This document shows, piece after piece, positions 1 through 7,072 of a DNA stretch of 15,684 bases. The stretch is taken from assembly GCA_950063125.1 (NCBI GenBank), contig CATLZI010000018.1:1-15684 (forward strand). Direction: 5' to 3'. Below the pieces are notes generated by a model. That model saw only the letters and a program-made list of their open reading frames with translations, was not told the DNA's origin and ran no database searches. The stretch's first letter is position 1. Each line of letters starts with the position of its first letter. The position numbers were made by a program, and so were the translations under genes. Source of the DNA: an uncultured Porticoccus sp. GTDB lineage: Bacteria; Pseudomonadota; Gammaproteobacteria; Pseudomonadales; Porticoccaceae.

Positions 1-1
1 G

Positions 2-337
2 AGTTTGCAGGCCTGGTTGCTGCGGCATGGACCCGCCGGTATTCCGGATTGGCTGGACCGGGAGGTCAGTCGTCTGTTTGCTATCATGTGGCTGGGTCGA
101 GTCAGCCACCGTGATATGAAGGCCACCAACCTGATTGTGTGCGGGGAGCAGCTGCAGTTGATCGATCTGGATGCGCTGCGCCGCCACCGCTGCAAATGGT
201 TGTTCAAGGCAGCTTACGGTAAGGATTTGCAGCGCTTTATGGATAACTGGCAAGGCAAAACCTGGCAGCACTTTGAACAGCTGTTGCGGCCCTATGCCAG
301 TCAGTGCGGTATTAAACTCATCAACAAAAAGGTTTAA
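2..337 (+). CDS. Lipopolysaccharide kinase (WaaP/InaA/Kdo-kinase family), 5'-truncated by the window edge
   Basis: Only the C-terminal part (about 111 codons, open from base 2) is inside the window; the real start lies upstream. The fragment carries a protein-kinase-type catalytic loop, SHRDMKATN (catalytic Asp about residue 37 of the visible fragment, Asn five residues later), followed by LQLIDLDAL, whose first Asp matches the metal-binding Asp of the DFG position. The spacing and the short C-terminal tail fit the small kinases that phosphorylate heptose or Kdo of the LPS inner core, acting in the cytoplasm on nascent core-lipid A. Its stop is two bases before the carbamoyltransferase GTG, so the two are surely co-transcribed. 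A kinase next to a carbamoyltransferase is also the arrangement I recall at PA5005-PA5006 of P. aeruginosa. Which sugar it phosphorylates cannot be told from the fragment. Confidence 0.85.
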   Translation, partial: SLQAWLLRHGPAGIPDWLDREVSRLFAIMWLGRVSHRDMKATNLIVCGEQLQLIDLDALRRHRCKWLFKAAYGKDLQRFMDNWQGKTWQHFEQLLRPYASQCGIKLINKKV

Positions 338-339
338 CA

Positions 340-2070
340 GTGTCGACAATTGTTCTCGGTATTTCCGGTGCGCTGAATCACGATTCATCCGCAGCCCTGT
401 ATGTGGATGAAAAGCTGGTGGCGGCGGCGGAAGAAGAGCGCTTTATCCGCGACAAGCATGCCAAGGGAAAAATGCCCTATCAGGCAGCCAAATTCTGTCT
501 GGAGTTCGCCGGTATCAAGCCGGAAGCGGTGGATGTGGTTGCCGTTCCCTTCGCACCCATCTCGCTTTTTACCCCGGCGCGCTGGCATTTTGCCAGGCGT
601 TACTGGTACGCACCCGACCGGGCACTGGATGCCCTGCTCAACGGCAATCGCCGTTTCCGACGCTATCGCAAACGGGTTCTCAGCTTGCTGCGTGAGCTGG
701 GAATCAACCCGGCCGATGTGGAGTTTGAGCCCGTGGAGCACCACTTGGCTCATGCCTCGAGCGCCTACCACCTGAGTGGCTTCAAGGAAAAAACAGCCAT
801 CATGGGGGTCGACGGCAAAGGCGAATATGCCACCACTTTCTTTGGCTATGGTGAGAATGGAAAAATTCATAAAATCAAGGAGTTCTATGACCCTGATTCC
901 CTTGGTGGCCTGTACGGTGCCATGACCGAGTACCTCGGTTTCGAAATGCTCGACGGTGAATACAAGGTGATGGGCATGGCGCCCTACGGCGATGCCAGCA
1001 AGTATGACTTTTCCCGACTGATCGATTTCGATGGCAAGGATTTTCGGGTCAATACCAAACTGGTCAATACCGTGGGTCTGCGTCGCTACAAGCAGGACGG
1101 GGTCGGTTTCTATTTCAGCCCGCAGCTGATTGACTGGCTCGGGCCGAAACGCGAGGGAGATATAGCCGATGAGCCCTACATCGATTATGCCGCCACCATA
1201 CAGGCCCTGTTTGAAAGCGTGGTGCTCAAGCTGATGGACTATTACCTTGGCGATATTCTCCGGGAGACAGGCAAACTGGCATTTTCCGGCGGTGGCGCGC
1301 TCAACGTGAAGCTGAACCAGAAAATTATCGCACGGGAAGAAGTCAAAGAGCTCTATGTGCAGCCAGCTTCCGGAGATGCTGGTACGGCGGTGGGTGCGGC
1401 TTCCTATGCACTGGTGAAGCGCGGCATCCAGCCGGAGCCCATGCAGCACGTTTACCTCGGGCCGAGCTACAGCAATGAAGATTGTATTCGCGCCTGTGAG
1501 GTGCATCCGAACAAGCCCGACTACCAGTTGATTGACCAGGTTCCGCAAAAAATTGCCGCCCTGCTGACAGAGGGACATCCTGTGGCCTGGTTTCAGGGCC
1601 GGATGGAGTTCGGTCCGCGTGCCCTGGGCGGCCGCTCCATTCTGGGCTGCCCGAGTGCTCCGGGGGTGGCGAACCGGATCAATGAGCAGATCAAGTTTCG
1701 CGAACGCTGGCGACCCTTCTGTCCGAGCATGCTGGATCGCGTTGCGCCACAGATGTTCAAGATAGATCACCCGGCACCGTTCATGACATTTACCTTCGAG
1801 GTGAACGATGAGTGGAAAACCCGCGTGCCGGAAGTCGTCCATGAGGATGGCACGGCGCGTGCACAGGCCCTCAAGCGTGAATACAACCCCCGTTACTATG
1901 AGTTAATGGAGGAAATGGAAAGGCTGACCGGCAATGGGGTGGTGTTGAATACATCGCTGAATCGACGGGGGGAGCCCATGGTCTGTTCGCCGACCGATGC
2001 CCTGAATATGTTTTTTGGTTCCGACTTGCAGTATCTGATTATGGAAGATGTACTGGTGATGAAAAGTTGA
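340..2070 (+). CDS. Carbamoyltransferase, NodU/CmcH family (WapO-like)
   Basis: A 576-residue protein of the usual length for the family, which transfers carbamoyl from carbamoyl phosphate, through a carbamoyl-adenylate, to a sugar hydroxyl. The N-terminal Kae1-like domain opens with ISGALNHDSSAAL (residues 8-20) and has the metal-binding motif HHLAH at 134-138, then MGVDGKGEYATT near 155. The C-terminal domain has FGPRALGGRSIL (424 onward) and NTSLNRRGEP (537 onward), both family hallmarks. The start is GTG, with an AAAGG seven bases upstream inside the end of the preceding kinase gene. In Pseudomonas a homologue (WapO) carbamoylates a heptose of the LPS core; the kinase neighbour and the WaaL/HldE genes nearby make the same role likely here. 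GC content is that of the flanking housekeeping genes, unlike the two genes that follow. The exact acceptor sugar is inference. Confidence 0.93.
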   Translation: MSTIVLGISGALNHDSSAALYVDEKLVAAAEEERFIRDKHAKGKMPYQAAKFCLEFAGIKPEAVDVVAVPFAPISLFTPARWHFARRYWYAPDRALDALLNGNRRFRRYRKRVLSLLRELGINPADVEFEPVEHHLAHASSAYHLSGFKEKTAIMGVDGKGEYATTFFGYGENGKIHKIKEFYDPDSLGGLYGAMTEYLGFEMLDGEYKVMGMAPYGDASKYDFSRLIDFDGKDFRVNTKLVNTVGLRRYKQDGVGFYFSPQLIDWLGPKREGDIADEPYIDYAATIQALFESVVLKLMDYYLGDILRETGKLAFSGGGALNVKLNQKIIAREEVKELYVQPASGDAGTAVGAASYALVKRGIQPEPMQHVYLGPSYSNEDCIRACEVHPNKPDYQLIDQVPQKIAALLTEGHPVAWFQGRMEFGPRALGGRSILGCPSAPGVANRINEQIKFRERWRPFCPSMLDRVAPQMFKIDHPAPFMTFTFEVNDEWKTRVPEVVHEDGTARAQALKREYNPRYYELMEEMERLTGNGVVLNTSLNRRGEPMVCSPTDALNMFFGSDLQYLIMEDVLVMKS

Positions 2071-2100
2071 GCCTGAGTTTGAGTAACGAGGAAAATATTA

Positions 2101-2976
2101 ATGCTAAAATATTTGCTGGAAGCTGCGTACAGTAGTAAGAAAAGTTTTTCATACCATTTTGTCTCTAATATATTGAGGTCTAAAAATAAAATAATAAAGA
2201 AACACCTTGGGCGAAGAGTTAAAAGAGAAATCAAAATTTATGCAAAAAATAAAAGAATAAATCTTGGTTTCAATAATGTCATTCAAAATGAAAAAACAGA
2301 AGTTGAATGCTTTTCATCTGATCTAAATACAGCAATTATCTATTTTAATGCCGTTCCGGATTATATTTATGAGTTTTACAAAAAATATCTATTGGATGAC
2401 TGTCTATTTTTAGATGTTGGTGCAAATGTGGGTATCCATACACTAATTGCATTGGCTGCAAACAAGCGTGTTTTTGTTCATTCATTTGAGCCTTCGCCGC
2501 AAATATTTTCTAGGCTTGAAAAAAATATAAAGAAAAATACAGCCGACCGTGTTGAATTACATCAGTTGGCAGCTTCCAATAGCAATGGATTCGTTTTTTT
2601 TCAAGATTGTAGTGAGGAGGTAAATATTGGTATTTCGCATATTTCAAGCGAAAAAACAGGGCTGAAAGTTCAATCTGTGACTATCGATTCGTTGTTGAAT
2701 GAGGTCGAGAAAAGGATTTGTTTGGTAAAGATTGATGTTGAAGGTTATGAGCCGGGTGTCTTAGAAGGCGCAAGAAATCGGCTTCTAAGGGATAAGCCAG
2801 TCATTACATTGGAATTTAATCGACGTCATTATCCGCTGGAAGATATCTGTGAAAAAATTCCCTACGACCACGACATACTTCTCTGGGAAAAGTCTCGATT
2901 CACTCCCATTAAAGATTTTTCTGTCTTAAACAAAATTAAGAATGCAAGGGATATTGTTCTTATTCCAAGGGCGTAG
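2101..2976 (+). CDS. FkbM family SAM-dependent methyltransferase
   Basis: A 291-residue protein. The S-adenosylmethionine-binding motif LDVGANVGIH lies at residues 104-113 and the FkbM signature KIDVEGYEPGVLEGA begins at 210. FkbM enzymes O-methylate sugars or small molecules, and in surface-polysaccharide clusters they usually cap or decorate a glycan. The first 80 or so residues are Lys/Arg-rich and not recognisable. The ATG has a GAGG about nine bases upstream and sits 30 bases after the carbamoyltransferase stop, so it probably continues the same transcript. The gene is very AT-rich (about 30% GC by hand count at 2161-2220, against 53-75% in lines of the preceding gene), with many AAA, AAT and ATT codons, a strong sign of lateral transfer. 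Target is unknown; LPS core or O-antigen sugar is inferred from context. Confidence 0.88.
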   Translation: MLKYLLEAAYSSKKSFSYHFVSNILRSKNKIIKKHLGRRVKREIKIYAKNKRINLGFNNVIQNEKTEVECFSSDLNTAIIYFNAVPDYIYEFYKKYLLDDCLFLDVGANVGIHTLIALAANKRVFVHSFEPSPQIFSRLEKNIKKNTADRVELHQLAASNSNGFVFFQDCSEEVNIGISHISSEKTGLKVQSVTIDSLLNEVEKRICLVKIDVEGYEPGVLEGARNRLLRDKPVITLEFNRRHYPLEDICEKIPYDHDILLWEKSRFTPIKDFSVLNKIKNARDIVLIPRA

Positions 2977-3001
2977 ATTTTACTCATAGGTTTTATAAAA
3001 A

Positions 3002-3850
3002 ATGAAAAAAAAATTGATTTTTATTCTTTCATCCAATTACAGCGGGTCACATTTCTTATCACTTCTTCTGGGAAGCCACAGTCGTGGTGAACACCTTGGT
3101 GAATTAAAAAACATTTACAAAAGTTTTGATGCTGTTTCCTGTTATATCTGCGAAGAACTGGATGACTGCCGTCTATATCACGATATAAAAGAATGTCCAA
3201 AGCAAGATTTGTATAAAGAATTATTTTCAAGAGTTGATGATAATATTGAATTTCTGGTAGATATTTCTAAAAAATCAGAATGGTTTGAAAATTTTGTTCC
3301 CAATAGTGAGTACGATATTCGACTGATTCATCTTGTCAGAGACCCGCGTGCCCTAGCGAGGCGGTGGCTGATGCGTTTTGATGAGAAACAGATTGGGTTG
3401 CGTGAGCGCATCAAGCAGATCAGAAAAAATCCACTTAAAACCGGTAAGCTGCTTTTTGGCGATCTCTTGACCGTGTGTATCTATAAGTGGATTTCCCAGA
3501 ATCGAAAAATGGCTGCCTTTGTGAAATCAAGTGGGCTACCCGCCAAAATGGTTACTTACAAAGAGCTGGCTTTGAAACCGGACGAGACACTGTCGTCGAT
3601 TTGTGAATGGATTGGTGTCGACTATGAGCCTGAGCAAAAAAACTACTGGAATTTTGAACATCACGGTACTCAGAAAAAAGAATATGAGTGGGTGAAGGAG
3701 AAAGGCGGTGCACAATTTTTTGATCAGCGCTGGCGCGAATTTCTGACGGAGGCCCAGATAGAGGAAATAGAAAAAAATCAGGATCTTCAGGCGCTGCTAA
3801 AGCAGTTCTCCTTGAGGTTTTCCCCTGAAGGACTTGATCATACTGTATAG
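3002..3850 (+). CDS. PAPS-dependent sulfotransferase family protein
   Basis: A 282-residue protein. Its N-terminal strand-loop IFILSSNYSGSHFL (residues 6-19) fits the 5'-phosphosulfate-binding loop of sulfotransferases, and IHLVRDPRALARRW (109-122) fits the 3'-phosphate-binding strand and helix with its conserved Arg-Asp-Pro. VDISKKSEWF between them resembles the conserved D-x-S-K region. Four cysteines at 47, 50, 56 and 65 (C-x2-C-x5-C-x8-C) recall the Cys cluster of many bacterial glycan sulfotransferases and might bind zinc. The predicted role is transfer of sulfate from PAPS to a carbohydrate, probably the same surface glycan served by the neighbours. It starts 25 bases after the methyltransferase with a poor ribosome site. 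The first third is AT-rich and the rest closer to the flanks, so the gene may be mosaic. Substrate unknown. Confidence 0.82.
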   Translation: MKKKLIFILSSNYSGSHFLSLLLGSHSRGEHLGELKNIYKSFDAVSCYICEELDDCRLYHDIKECPKQDLYKELFSRVDDNIEFLVDISKKSEWFENFVPNSEYDIRLIHLVRDPRALARRWLMRFDEKQIGLRERIKQIRKNPLKTGKLLFGDLLTVCIYKWISQNRKMAAFVKSSGLPAKMVTYKELALKPDETLSSICEWIGVDYEPEQKNYWNFEHHGTQKKEYEWVKEKGGAQFFDQRWREFLTEAQIEEIEKNQDLQALLKQFSLRFSPEGLDHTV

Positions 3851-3907
3851 AAAAAGCTCCCAATGTTAGAGGTATCTTGCCGGCGATCCTTTTGCCAGCC
3901 ACTCACC

Positions 3908-3931
3908 CAGAAATCGACTTTCTGCTCTTTT
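3908..3931 (+). terminator. Weak terminator-like hairpin after the sulfotransferase
   Basis: CAGAAA (3908-3913), a five-base loop TCGAC and TTTCTG (3919-3924) form a perfect but short and A/T-rich stem, followed by CTCTTTT. It lies between the convergent sulfotransferase and glycosyltransferase genes, where a + strand terminator is expected. With only two G-C pairs it would be weak, so this is a tentative call. I see nothing else in the 94 bases between the two stops. Confidence 0.3.
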
Positions 3932-3944
3932 GGATTACTTGTTC

Positions 3945-5078
3945 TTAATCAGCGGCAACAGCTTTGGCCAGTGCGCTGGTGACCTGTGGCAGTTGCCAGA
4001 ACTGCTCTCTGACCGCACCATCGGAAAAATGATTCTGTAATCGTTGGAAGATCCGGTTGTGGTCGGATTCTGTCAGTTGCTTCTGTGAAACCCGGACCAA
4101 CTTTTGAGCCAGCGCGTCAGCGTTCCCGAATGGAAACAGTTCGCCAGTATCTCCCACAACCTCCGGGCCACCGCCGCAGTCTGAACAAATAATCGGCAGC
4201 TCCGCAGCCATGGCCTCGAGCAGAACCATACCGAATGGCTCATGATCCGAGGTCAGGGCAAAGGCATCAAAGGCTCTGAAGTAGCGCCTTGCCTCAATTA
4301 CATTGCCCGGAAGCAGGACGCTGTCGCTGACGTTGAGTTCGGCGGCGAGTGTTTTGAGTGCTTGCCGCAGTTTTCCGTCACCCAGCATGACCAGCAGCGC
4401 ACCAGCGGGAAGTTGGGGTAGTGCTCGGGCAAATCCTTTTATCAGTGTCTTCGGATCCTTGTCGGGGTGCAGTCGGCCAACGCTGCCCAGTATCCAGCTG
4501 TCCTCGGGTAGCCGAAGTTTATGCCGGGCCTCCCGGCGGTCAAGCAGGTCCTGACGCGCGGCATCAACATCAATACGGTTGTAGAGCGTGATGATTTTGT
4601 CTTCTGGCCAGCCGGGCAGGTGGGATCGTATTTCATCGCGCACGGCATTGGAAACAGCAAGTAACGTCAATCTGGATTTGAACAGGTTGCCCATGAGGCG
4701 TCGGCCAAAGCGGTCAAAATCGCCAAATGAGTGGCGCACACTGAAAACGGGCAGATCCGTTGCCAGTAGTCCCACATAGGCGGATTTGGCGCGGTGAGCA
4801 ATACAGGCAGAGAAAGGGTACTGCCGGGCGATTTTTTTGACTTCACGGATAACGGTCAGTTTGGCCCCTGCGAGCGCCTTGCTGTTGTGGCCGAGAAAAA
4901 TGACCTCGTCAGAGCAGGCTTTTTTCGCGACGCCCGGGTCGGGTTCCCCGGTCATAAAAACGGTAATCACCTTATAGGGCGTACCCTTGAACAAAACAGC
5001 ATACTGCCGGGCGCAATCCAGAAAGGGATCGTAGTAGCAGTGGCACAGTTGAAATATATATTGTTGGTCATTGTTCAT
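3945..5078 (-). CDS. Glycosyltransferase, GT4 family (GT-B fold)
   Basis: A 377-residue retaining glycosyltransferase. The C-terminal Rossmann-like domain starts with LGSVGRLHPDKDPKTLI (about residues 195-210), the donor-phosphate-binding segment of GT4 enzymes, and carries the EX7E motif as EPFGMVLLE (Glu280 and Glu288), then CSDCGGGPEVVGD with the usual Gly-rich end. The N-terminal acceptor domain begins YIFQLCHCYYDPFLD; no membrane segment is seen, so it should act at the cytoplasmic face. The start lies seven bases beyond the end of the upstream waaL-like gene, so they form one transcription unit. In the Pseudomonas LPS region a GT4 enzyme (WapR type) also adjoins waaL, which suggests addition of an outer-core sugar that accepts O antigen. 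Donor and acceptor sugars cannot be read from the sequence. Confidence 0.9.
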   Translation of the reverse strand: MNNDQQYIFQLCHCYYDPFLDCARQYAVLFKGTPYKVITVFMTGEPDPGVAKKACSDEVIFLGHNSKALAGAKLTVIREVKKIARQYPFSACIAHRAKSAYVGLLATDLPVFSVRHSFGDFDRFGRRLMGNLFKSRLTLLAVSNAVRDEIRSHLPGWPEDKIITLYNRIDVDAARQDLLDRREARHKLRLPEDSWILGSVGRLHPDKDPKTLIKGFARALPQLPAGALLVMLGDGKLRQALKTLAAELNVSDSVLLPGNVIEARRYFRAFDAFALTSDHEPFGMVLLEAMAAELPIICSDCGGGPEVVGDTGELFPFGNADALAQKLVRVSQKQLTESDHNRIFQRLQNHFSDGAVREQFWQLPQVTSALAKAVAAD

Positions 5079-5084
5079 TTTCGG

Positions 5085-6287
5085 TTACACAAATGCCTTT
5101 CTGGGCAATGATTTCAGTTCATAGAGTGATAATACAATAACCGGCAACCAGAAAATCAGCCAATAGCCGCGGGGTCTGGAAATCACGGAATCGAGATTGA
5201 CCAGGCCCATTGTACAGGCGAATGCAAAGAGAACAGTGGCCACGACTGCATAGGGGTTGGCTCGCAATTTCCAGCCGGTGAGCAATACCGTCAACATCAT
5301 CAGTAACAGCAGGGTGAGACCGACAATGCCGCCTGATAGCAGGGCGCCGAGATAGACGCTGTGGTAAGCACTCCAACCGGCCAGCCCGCCTTCAGCGATA
5401 TAAATTGTCGTTCCATGACCATGGCCGAACCAGTAATGATGAAACTCCTTCAGATAGCCCGACCAAAGATCAAGCCTGGAGCTTTGTCCCTTTTCAATAT
5501 AGGCATCAATGAGTGGTGCGAGAAAAATGCAGGCCGCTATCAGTAATATCAGGCCAAGCCCGATCAGTATAAGCTTGGTCCTGTTTTTGATGGGAGAAAG
5601 GGCAACCATGGCAAAACCGAAAAACAGGGTTCCGGCAATGGCCAATCGCGTATGGGTCAATACCAGGGTGACCAGAAAAACCGTTAACGCAACCAGCAAC
5701 AGCAGGATAGTGGACTTCCGCTCCCGGTTCCCCGGTTCATAGAGAAGGCTGCCAAGACAGAGCAGGGCTCCTGCACCCAGACAAAACCCGGTGCGTACTT
5801 TGTCTACTAATGGGCCCGGAATGGTAAATCGCCTGGTGAGGGGGTACTCCAGATACAGGTAGTGGTATGCCGCATAACACGCGGCGGTAATACTGCCGAC
5901 AATAATCAGCCATTTGACGAGACGCTGTAACCAACGGTCTGCCCCGTTAAAAGTAAATAAAAAAATAACCCAGAAACTGACCAGATAAAAAATATCTTTT
6001 ATCGGATTAAAAATGTCGCGGCTCCTTTCAGGTTCAGACCAGGCTAGGCTCAGCAAGGAATAACCCAAAAATAGGGATGAGGCGATCACTATCCGTGACT
6101 CAAGTAGGGCGGACCATTTGCACAGGCCTTTGAAGGCGATTAATGGAAAAGCAATACAGACAAAGAGTATGAATAATTTCAGGTGAAGGTTTTTTTCGGG
6201 AATAAAAAAAATACTGGCCAGCAAAAAAACAACACTGTAAAAAAACAGTGTTTTTGTTTTTTCTTCAAACTGTAAAGTCGCAATCAT
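5085..6287 (-). CDS. waaL: O-antigen ligase/polymerase family membrane protein (WaaL-like)
   Basis: A 400-residue, very hydrophobic protein with about ten to twelve membrane segments, for example near residues 11-30, 35-55, 115-135, 190-215 and 235-260. The long periplasmic loop holds the family's conserved His-containing stretch, FGHGHGTT followed by AYHSVYLGALLSGG (roughly residues 285-320), as in the Wzy_C domain. WaaL joins undecaprenyl-linked O antigen to the lipid A core in the periplasm; Wzy polymerases share fold and motif, so the split between ligase and polymerase rests on context. Neighbours are a kinase-like protein upstream, a GT4 transferase downstream and hldE nearby, all core genes, which favours ligase. 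The ATG has no clear Shine-Dalgarno sequence; the 51-base spacer before it is C-rich in the transcript. The first 100 codons are AT-rich, as common for membrane proteins. Confidence 0.8.
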   Translation of the reverse strand: MIATLQFEEKTKTLFFYSVVFLLASIFFIPEKNLHLKLFILFVCIAFPLIAFKGLCKWSALLESRIVIASSLFLGYSLLSLAWSEPERSRDIFNPIKDIFYLVSFWVIFLFTFNGADRWLQRLVKWLIIVGSITAACYAAYHYLYLEYPLTRRFTIPGPLVDKVRTGFCLGAGALLCLGSLLYEPGNRERKSTILLLLVALTVFLVTLVLTHTRLAIAGTLFFGFAMVALSPIKNRTKLILIGLGLILLIAACIFLAPLIDAYIEKGQSSRLDLWSGYLKEFHHYWFGHGHGTTIYIAEGGLAGWSAYHSVYLGALLSGGIVGLTLLLLMMLTVLLTGWKLRANPYAVVATVLFAFACTMGLVNLDSVISRPRGYWLIFWLPVIVLSLYELKSLPRKAFV

Positions 6288-6338
6288 TGTGATTTTAAAT
6301 CCAGAACGGTTTTTTTAAGGGGGTGGGGGGCAAGCCCG

Positions 6339-6989
6339 TTACTTCCTGGTGTAGATGGTTGTCAATAAATCCTGCAACTCGGCAGTTCTAAAGGGGGAGC
6401 CCTCGCGGTCCTGGTATCCCTGAATGAAGCTGGGGAGGAATCGCATGAGAGCCGCCATATCTTCGGGGTAGCGAGCGGTGTGCTGGAAGTTTCTTATTCG
6501 AAACTCCCTGTCCAGTGGCTTGCGGTATATCTTCATGTCAGCAATATCGATAAGTCCCAGCCGAGTTTCCGGGGTGACAACAATATTTCCCATGTGCAAT
6601 GAGCGGAAATGAATGCCTTTTTCATGCAGTTCCCGGATAAAGCTGCCCAGTTTGTTGATAAGGATGAGGTCAATGTTGTCGCCGAGCTTCTTGAGCGTTT
6701 TGCCGGTTAACGGTGAGTAATGCACAGCGGTTCGGTGAACGCATGGAATACGTAACAGCTCAATCACTGTCACAGTAGGGATCCCTTTTTCGGCCAGCTT
6801 CTGCGCATTGCGAATAAACCGCTTCGAGTAAGGGTATATCCGGGCCAATGACAAGAGGTGTCTCGCCCGAAACAGCTTCAAATAGGTGCCATCGGATAAA
6901 AGAAGCACTTTTTCACCGAAAGGGTCCGCTTCAATAACGGTAGTACCTTCCCGGAGGACCTGATAATCCTGCTTGGTCAGTTTTTTCAT
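6339..6989 (-). CDS. LPS-kinase-like protein (InaA/'toluene tolerance' type) with altered catalytic loop
   Basis: A 216-residue protein, about the size of small WaaP/InaA kinases. Residues 126-136 read IHFRSLHMGNI, which aligns with the kinase loop HxDxxxxN of the partial gene at the window's left end, but with Ser130 where the catalytic Asp is expected; Asn135 is kept. LGLIDIADM (Asp148) matches the DFG region. KLFRARHL (about 38-45) could be the ATP-lysine strand. I remember proteins annotated 'toluene tolerance' in Pseudomonas LPS regions with a similar FRSLHxGN stretch, so the change may be a subfamily trait. The ATG lies about 20 bases after a perfect TATAAT on the - strand. It leads a unit with waaL and the glycosyltransferase. 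A role in core phosphorylation or as a pseudokinase is inference. Confidence 0.8.
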   Translation of the reverse strand: MKKLTKQDYQVLREGTTVIEADPFGEKVLLLSDGTYLKLFRARHLLSLARIYPYSKRFIRNAQKLAEKGIPTVTVIELLRIPCVHRTAVHYSPLTGKTLKKLGDNIDLILINKLGSFIRELHEKGIHFRSLHMGNIVVTPETRLGLIDIADMKIYRKPLDREFRIRNFQHTARYPEDMAALMRFLPSFIQGYQDREGSPFRTAELQDLLTTIYTRK

Positions 6990-7015
6990 AAGACTCCGGT
7001 CCCTGCTGCGGGCCC

Positions 7016-7021
7016 ATTATA
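7016..7021 (-). promoter_or_regulatory. Candidate -10 box for the kinase-waaL-glycosyltransferase unit
   Basis: The minus strand reads a perfect TATAAT here, 26 bases before the kinase-like ATG. This would give a start of transcription near 7009 and a leader of about 20 bases. No good -35 is seen at 16-18 bases (ATCTTA at 17), so an activator or another sigma factor may be needed. The whole divergent space to hldE is only 83 bases; I found no convincing promoter facing hldE in it. Confidence 0.45.
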
Positions 7022-7072
7022 AAGGTCGTGCCCTATGGTAAGATACCCTCAATTTACCCTTGGATAATTCCG

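Noticed and set aside
385..1842. A 485-codon open frame antisense to the carbamoyltransferase
   Set aside because: The + strand frame has unmistakable NodU/CmcH motifs throughout. The antisense frame encodes no recognisable domain and is explained by GC-rich codon bias.
2071..3001. Transposon or integron remnants around the AT-rich cassette
   Set aside because: I looked for inverted terminal repeats, target duplications and recombinase fragments at both ends and saw none; transfer is argued from composition only.
7028..7072. Upstream GTG start for hldE
   Set aside because: The added 15 residues have no counterpart in HldE proteins, and the purine-rich stretch is too close to the GTG for a good ribosome site.
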